Below are positions 58,927-64,000 of a stretch of 64,000 nucleotides of DNA, piece by piece. The notes below the pieces were generated by a model. It saw only the letters and a program-made list of their open reading frames with translations. It did no database searches and was not told the origin of the DNA. The position numbers and the translations under genes are program-made. How positions within the stretch are numbered: the first letter of the stretch is position 1; each line of letters opens with the position of its first letter. The stretch spans positions 17,050,933-17,114,932 of the forward strand of contig CM037795.1 in the NCBI GenBank assembly GCA_021229015.1. Reading direction: 5' to 3'. Source of the DNA: Solen grandis. Taxonomy: Eukaryota > Mollusca > Bivalvia > Adapedonta > Solenidae.

Positions 58927-61644
58927 AAAATATCTTTATTGTTGTATAATTTATTTGATTCTGTTGGTGCAAGACTATTATAGTGTGGGATTTAGTTTCA
59001 CACATTTGTTGTTTATGTATGCAAAATCATGCAACACGTTCTGGAAATTTCTGCCAATTTATATCCTTTGGCTGAGATTATATCTGATATGTTAAATAAT
59101 TCAGAGTTTTTTAACTTTTTTTTCCCCCAATATGTAAGTGCTTGAAACCATTTGCTCATCTTAATGATTTGAAATTAGTTGAACATTTTCATTTGATGCA
59201 ATTTCTTTGATTTTTTTTGTCTGATACATAAAAGACATTAGCAGTAGAGATAATTGGTATGAGGGAAAAAATCCGTACTGATATTTTCAAAGAAATATTA
59301 TTTGCACTAATTTTCATTTTTCTCCAATTAATTTGATAAATCTTTGAGGTGTTTTTCTTTTTTTTCTGGAATCCTGCTGCTTGTTTAGAATCACCAGTAC
59401 ATCTGCCTTCAAGTAAATCACTTGTTAATCTCAGAGACAAGAAAATCCTTTGATATCCCTTTCACATGTGGAAGTTTTGTTTTTTTAGTTAGTCGTTTCA
59501 CAGTAAATAAAACACACATTTTTTACTTAAAATTAAATGTATAAAGAATGAATGTCATTAGAGAAATAGAAAAAGATGTTTGAGGAGGATTTTTTTTTTT
59601 TTTTGCAATTTCAGGTGTATGAATGGAATACAATGCCGAGTTTCAAAAATGTACTTCAATTTTTTGTGAGCTTTTCAGTGATGCCTGAAATCAAGTATTA
59701 CATCTTTGTTTTGTCTCATATTTTGTACAAACGTCAACAGTATTCATTTTACATTGCTACTTCCCTATTATCAGCATTGTATTTTTGACTATCTTGCTTT
59801 TTTTTTTTTTTTGGCATCCGGCAATTTGATGGGTGTATTTTGAGAAAAGTATATGAAAAAATTACATTGAAAAGTATTCACGTTAAATTGTTTTCTTTGT
59901 ATTGTCTGGTTTTATTATCAATGCTTCAAAAGAACAAAAAGTTACTATTAAAAGAAAAACAGTTGGGACGTAAATTTCTCAACTTAAAAGAAATCTTGAA
60001 TGATTAACAGGTAATGAAAAAGAAGATATGAAAGTATATGATTAAACATGTGTTTGTGGCATGAGGTACTAAATAAGATAATATTTGATGTGAAAGTTAA
60101 ATGAACTAAATTGTAAATTATTGAAATTAACAATGTGGTAGCGTAAGAGTGTTTTTTCAGGGATGTCAGCCAGATACAAGATATATATTAAACCCCTTTT
60201 ATCTTGAATATTCCTGTGCACATTTATGACTTGATGAACATCAATTCAATGAACTTTAAATGCTTTATGAAACAATAGATTTTTATTTTTATTTTTTTTG
60301 CCATGCTGACTCTGGAATTTGAGGAACAACATGGTATGAGCAAGCAGTAGATACACCTTGATCTGATCTGGGTCTCCTCTGTTTGCCAAAGCCTCTTATC
60401 TCATTTATAAAAGGAAAAGGGCTGAATTATTGCGCAATAACCAGTAGTAATATATAACACCCCTTCTTATGTCCGTTTTCATATATTTCATTTGCTACAG
60501 ACTTAGTCTGCATATATTTATGCTCAAGTCTGACTATTAAAAAAACAATAAAAGAAGAAAGAACATAAATTTACCTTAGCCAATCTTGGTATAAGCATAC
60601 CACCAGGATTGGTTAGAGATACTTTTATTTGTTAAAGGAAATATATCAAAATTTATTAGCGCATTTGTTGCATTATCGAATATTTTATTGAATTAGCAGC
60701 ATTGCTCATACAGTTTAAGGTATTTTCACATTTGGTCCAATGTTTATAAGATTTTTTTTATAGAAGTAATATACTGAAAGCAGTTTACAGGAATTTTACT
60801 GACTGAAACATGAACACCTGTAACTGAGAGCTGATGTTTTATAACAGGGTGTAAATGTCATTCCTCTGATGCTTTGTATTCCCTTAATGGAGTTCAATAA
60901 AATAACATTTGTTTCTTCTACTGTAAAGGATCAAGCTATATTCAATCTGTGGCTTGCATGTCGTAATTTATTGTGTGAGAAATTGTTTTCAATTCATTTA
61001 AAAACCTGTTTTTATTTTCTTGAAACATTGAGATTGTTTTTGTTTAATTTATGGAAAGTATTTACATATGTTTATTAAGAATGGGATTTATATAATATGC
61101 AAACTATATTGAAAGGCATTGTTTTTCTGTTTATTTTGTTTTGCAATATGTAGTCACTGAAAGACTTGAATGAATTTTGTTTTTGAAAATTTTGTTTATT
61201 TACAGATAATGTTGAGTATTTGGCATATACCTCTAACAGGAATTGCATCAGTATATATACAAAATACTGGATATATTGTTGACATAGTGTCGAAGCATCA
61301 AGTACATTTGATTGGATTTTATAATTGATTTTAATGACAATTATTTGAGACATTTACTTGAAGAAGCAGATGTTCTGGGAGACGAAAATCTTAGAACCTG
61401 CATGGCAACACATTTATTTATTATTAAATTTCATGATTGCTAGCAATAATATTGTAAACTATTCCTGGGTGAGTGAATGTGAGAGAGTGTGAACGAGTGG
61501 CCACACAAGGAGAAGCTATTAAATAGCTTAATAGTGTATTTAGATATTTATGAATACATGAAAAATCAGTATGTATTTTATTATATTGTTTCTTTCTTAT
61601 TTGAAATGTGTTGAACAGAATGAAAATGCACTCAAATGAATTTG

Positions 61645-61650
61645 AATAAA
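61645..61650 (+). terminator. Distal poly(A) signal AATAAA
   Basis: Canonical hexamer followed by a strong GT-rich downstream element at about 61667-61692. It lies just before an intergenic MITE copy, so it is a plausible end of the long 3' UTR. Confidence 0.4.
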
Positions 61651-61786
61651 TTAATATGTCAGGCAAAATCTTGTTTTGTTTTTGTTTGATTTCCTACTTG
61701 CTTGACAGCAGGAAAAGCTATGGAGTTTTGATCTTTGTGACCTTTATAACTCTATATTATTATATAGCCATTATTCCTGAACATCC

Positions 61787-62028
61787 TTAACACTTTCCCT
61801 CATAGAGGACACAATGAAAAGACCTATGCGAACAGCATAAAACCAGATCAGCCTGCGAGTAACTCGCAGGCTGATCAGGTTTTATGCTGTTCGCTGCTCC
61901 TCAGTGGTCTGAAAATGAGGATTTTATAATTAAATTTGGTAAGGTTTAACTGTGGTTTTCTGCAGATCAGGCTTTATGTGGTACCTATTGAGTGCGTCAA
62001 AATGAGTCTATATGAGGGAAAGGGTTAA
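61787..62028 (+). mobile_element. piggyBac-like MITE, copy 11
   Basis: TTAA on both sides and intact hairpin; the left end has CACTTTCCC instead of CCCTTTCCC. Lies just past the distal poly(A) signal. Confidence 0.88.
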
Positions 62029-63619
62029 GTGGTAAATTTTTCAATTCACGTTTTCTAGAATATATAACTTTCCAAACAATCGGCTAATTTGTCAGACAAA
62101 GGGAACAACTAGCTACCATCATTGTCATGCAGAAATACTCTTTATCAAAATCAAGTGATTTTTGACTTGGAAGTAAAAATAAATGAAGTTGTTTTGTTAA
62201 TTTGTCCAGGAAATATTCTTTAATAATATATAAGTCCTGATCTGGCCAAAGTGTGCTTAATGTACCAATATCCTGCCTCTACAGTAGATAAACGAAATCA
62301 CTGTACCATGTCTTGTAAGCCTATACAATTCAATGTATACCCTGTCTTGCGATTACAAGCACTTATTACTTCCGATCACTGTACTTTTCTTGGGAGCCTA
62401 TATATTTTAACTTTGATCTTCGTAAGTAAATTCATCATAAACTAAGAAAATAATGTATTTCACCAGGGATTCTATATTGTCCATAATTTCACATTCTAGA
62501 GTAAGTGATGGAGAAAGGTAAGGTCAGCCTGGGGATATTAGAAATTACACACTAAAAACATGGCGGAAAATACTAAATTCTGCTGACAGTAAATGGTTAG
62601 TCATGGTTAGTGTTTATCTATGACAGCAGCCAGAAATAGACTATCAAAGGGAAATAAATATGGATGAACGCAATTGACAATGAAGACCAGAGTTGTTTCC
62701 CTTACATTATTTACACACAGATAAAAGCAACAACAAAAAAAAACACTAAAAAAACCGCATATTATGGAAGAAAAAATAATAATCAATTCATACTACCTGA
62801 TCATAATTCTACCTTAGATGTTTGAGTTTTTGATATTTACTTTATAATTAAAAATAAAAAAAAATACGATTTGACTTTTATTCAATTAAGATAAGGTGAT
62901 GATGTACTTATTAAATACTATAGCCTATGCCACACTCGTGACAGTATCTCCCTTCAAGGATAGTAAACGTGTTGTCTTTACTACTGCTTATCTAAATAGA
63001 CACTACACTTCGGTAAAACCGAAACGAAAAAACAAAAAACAACAACAACAAAAAAACAATAGGTGAAGGTCATTTGCTGCCGCTTGCAGACACGGCAGTA
63101 AATATCAGGACCTAGCTCGCAGCCTTGCGATTACATGCGATAATATGGACAGGATTGATTATAATCCCAGGTAGTTTTCAAGTGAATCCGACAGATCCTC
63201 CGATATGGTACGTTTGTATCAGAGGAAACTTGGAAACCATGCACATCACTACCGTCCGCTAGAGAAACTAACGGCTGCTTGTCTTGTCAGAATAACCATC
63301 TCGCCATATAGCTGTTTCCAAGGGAAAAGAAAGTTTTTAAGAGTTATTTTTCGGTTACATTTTTTTTCAAAAACAGCAACAAATGCATATGGACAGTCAA
63401 ATTCATAATCAGCTTTGTCGGACAAGCACGACTGCCTAAAACGTCTCACTAAATTATTAGGGCGATTTCAGGGTCGGACCTGAACTTGGCGTCTTGAAAG
63501 GTCTTCAAAAGTCACGTACTGTTTGTTCATAGTCCCATGGCTAATGGCCGACACGATCTCGGATGAGCATGAACATTCTATGACCTTATGTCCCTGATAC
63601 TAGATATACCCAATCAATC
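62029..63619. other. Intergenic sequence downstream of AUTS2
   Basis: A- and CAA-rich tracts (62720-62760, 63020-63060). 63100-63450 is unique with higher GC and might be regulatory, but nothing specific is recognised. Confidence 0.5.
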
Positions 63620-63850
63620 GTATGCAGTGGCCGGTGAGAGCGTTATTGGTTCGATCCCCGGTCGCGATATACCAAAGTAGTTACTGATACTGGTATAGCT
63701 CAACTGCTTGTCGCTCGGAATATAAAGGTAGTTCTAGGACTGCTACTGGGTGTAGTATCATGCCACCTGTCTACGGCTGGATATAGCAGTGAAGCAGCAC
63801 CTTACCCCAAGTGACTGAAATACTGTTGCTGGGACGTTAAACCGAAATCA
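63620..63850 (+). mobile_element. tRNA-derived SINE-like element
   Basis: B box GGTTCGATCCC at 63648-63658; the A box is degenerate. The body includes GATATACCAAAGTAGTTAC and GGTAGTTCTAGGACTG, and the 3' end is GGGACGTTAAACC. Related to 39254-39566 (3' part) and 47221-47400 (body). Confidence 0.65.
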
Positions 63851-64000
63851 GACCACCGTGTGATTAGATTCAATGTCAGTTGAAATCATTTCCCGATGGA
63901 CATAAAAATATCGCCATCCACCATTAAACCTATCGCCAGAGGATAGCACATCAGCGAAAGTTTAGATGTTTGCATTGATATAAATACTTCTTTCTTAATT

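Larger units (their letters stand above)
58220..61670 (+). other. Probable 3' UTR of the AUTS2 homologue
   Basis: AT-rich, T-run-rich sequence with no supported ORF directly after the stop codon. Poly(A) signals AATAAA occur at 58921-58926, 60547-60552, 60896-60901 and 61645-61650. The last is followed by a GT-rich stretch (TTGTTTTGTTTTTGTTTG) typical of a cleavage region. The true end cannot be decided from sequence: it is either short (about 0.7 kb) or long (about 3.4 kb). Confidence 0.5.

Overview
This is eukaryotic, intron-dominated, AT-rich DNA, most likely from a bivalve mollusc. That is inferred from the repeat families: tRNA-derived SINEs, TTAA-flanked MITEs and 'gtgtccagagg'-type dispersed repeats. 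The single-copy gene content is one gene.

The gene is the invertebrate homologue of AUTS2/FBRSL1/FBRS, nuclear regulators linked in vertebrates to a non-canonical Polycomb complex (PRC1 with PCGF3/5) and the co-activator P300. Thirteen + strand exons between 39015 and 58219 can be chained through phase-compatible splice sites. They carry the family hallmarks: PDILREELNRRFL, the His-X repeat, [51 protein letters not shown] and APPPLIS. They end in a stop at 58217-58219, followed by an AT-rich 3' UTR with poly(A) signals at 58921 and possibly 61645.

Left of a 100-N gap (38101-38200) no + strand N-terminal exons were found. Two good coding exons lie on the - strand instead: 26628-26128 (start codon, 167 codons, ends phase 0) and 5131-4985 (49 codons, phase 0-0). 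They are phase-compatible with each other and with the first + strand exon, which begins in phase 0. Joined, they give about 1250-1276 residues, close to human AUTS2 (about 1259). The simplest reading is that the contig left of the gap is inverted in this scaffold and that these are the missing 5' exons.

The rest is introns and flanks full of repeats. There are eleven copies of one ~240-bp piggyBac-like MITE with a long internal hairpin, a second MITE at 42091-42243, and a decayed mariner (32818-33885) with a tRNA-SINE nested inside it. There are also further SINEs, two elements with shared ends but different interiors (4199-4636 and 43081-44013), a local ~440-bp duplication at 16.5-17.5 kb, several minisatellites (53-bp, 56-bp, ~30-bp, ~73-bp, 40-bp, 27-bp) and long homopolymers. 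I see no RNA genes, operons, CRISPR arrays or viral genes. No clearly new biological system is visible. The most consequential observations are the probable scaffold inversion, an apparent frame break in exon 45805-46080, and the pattern of hairpin-tip deletions in the MITE family.
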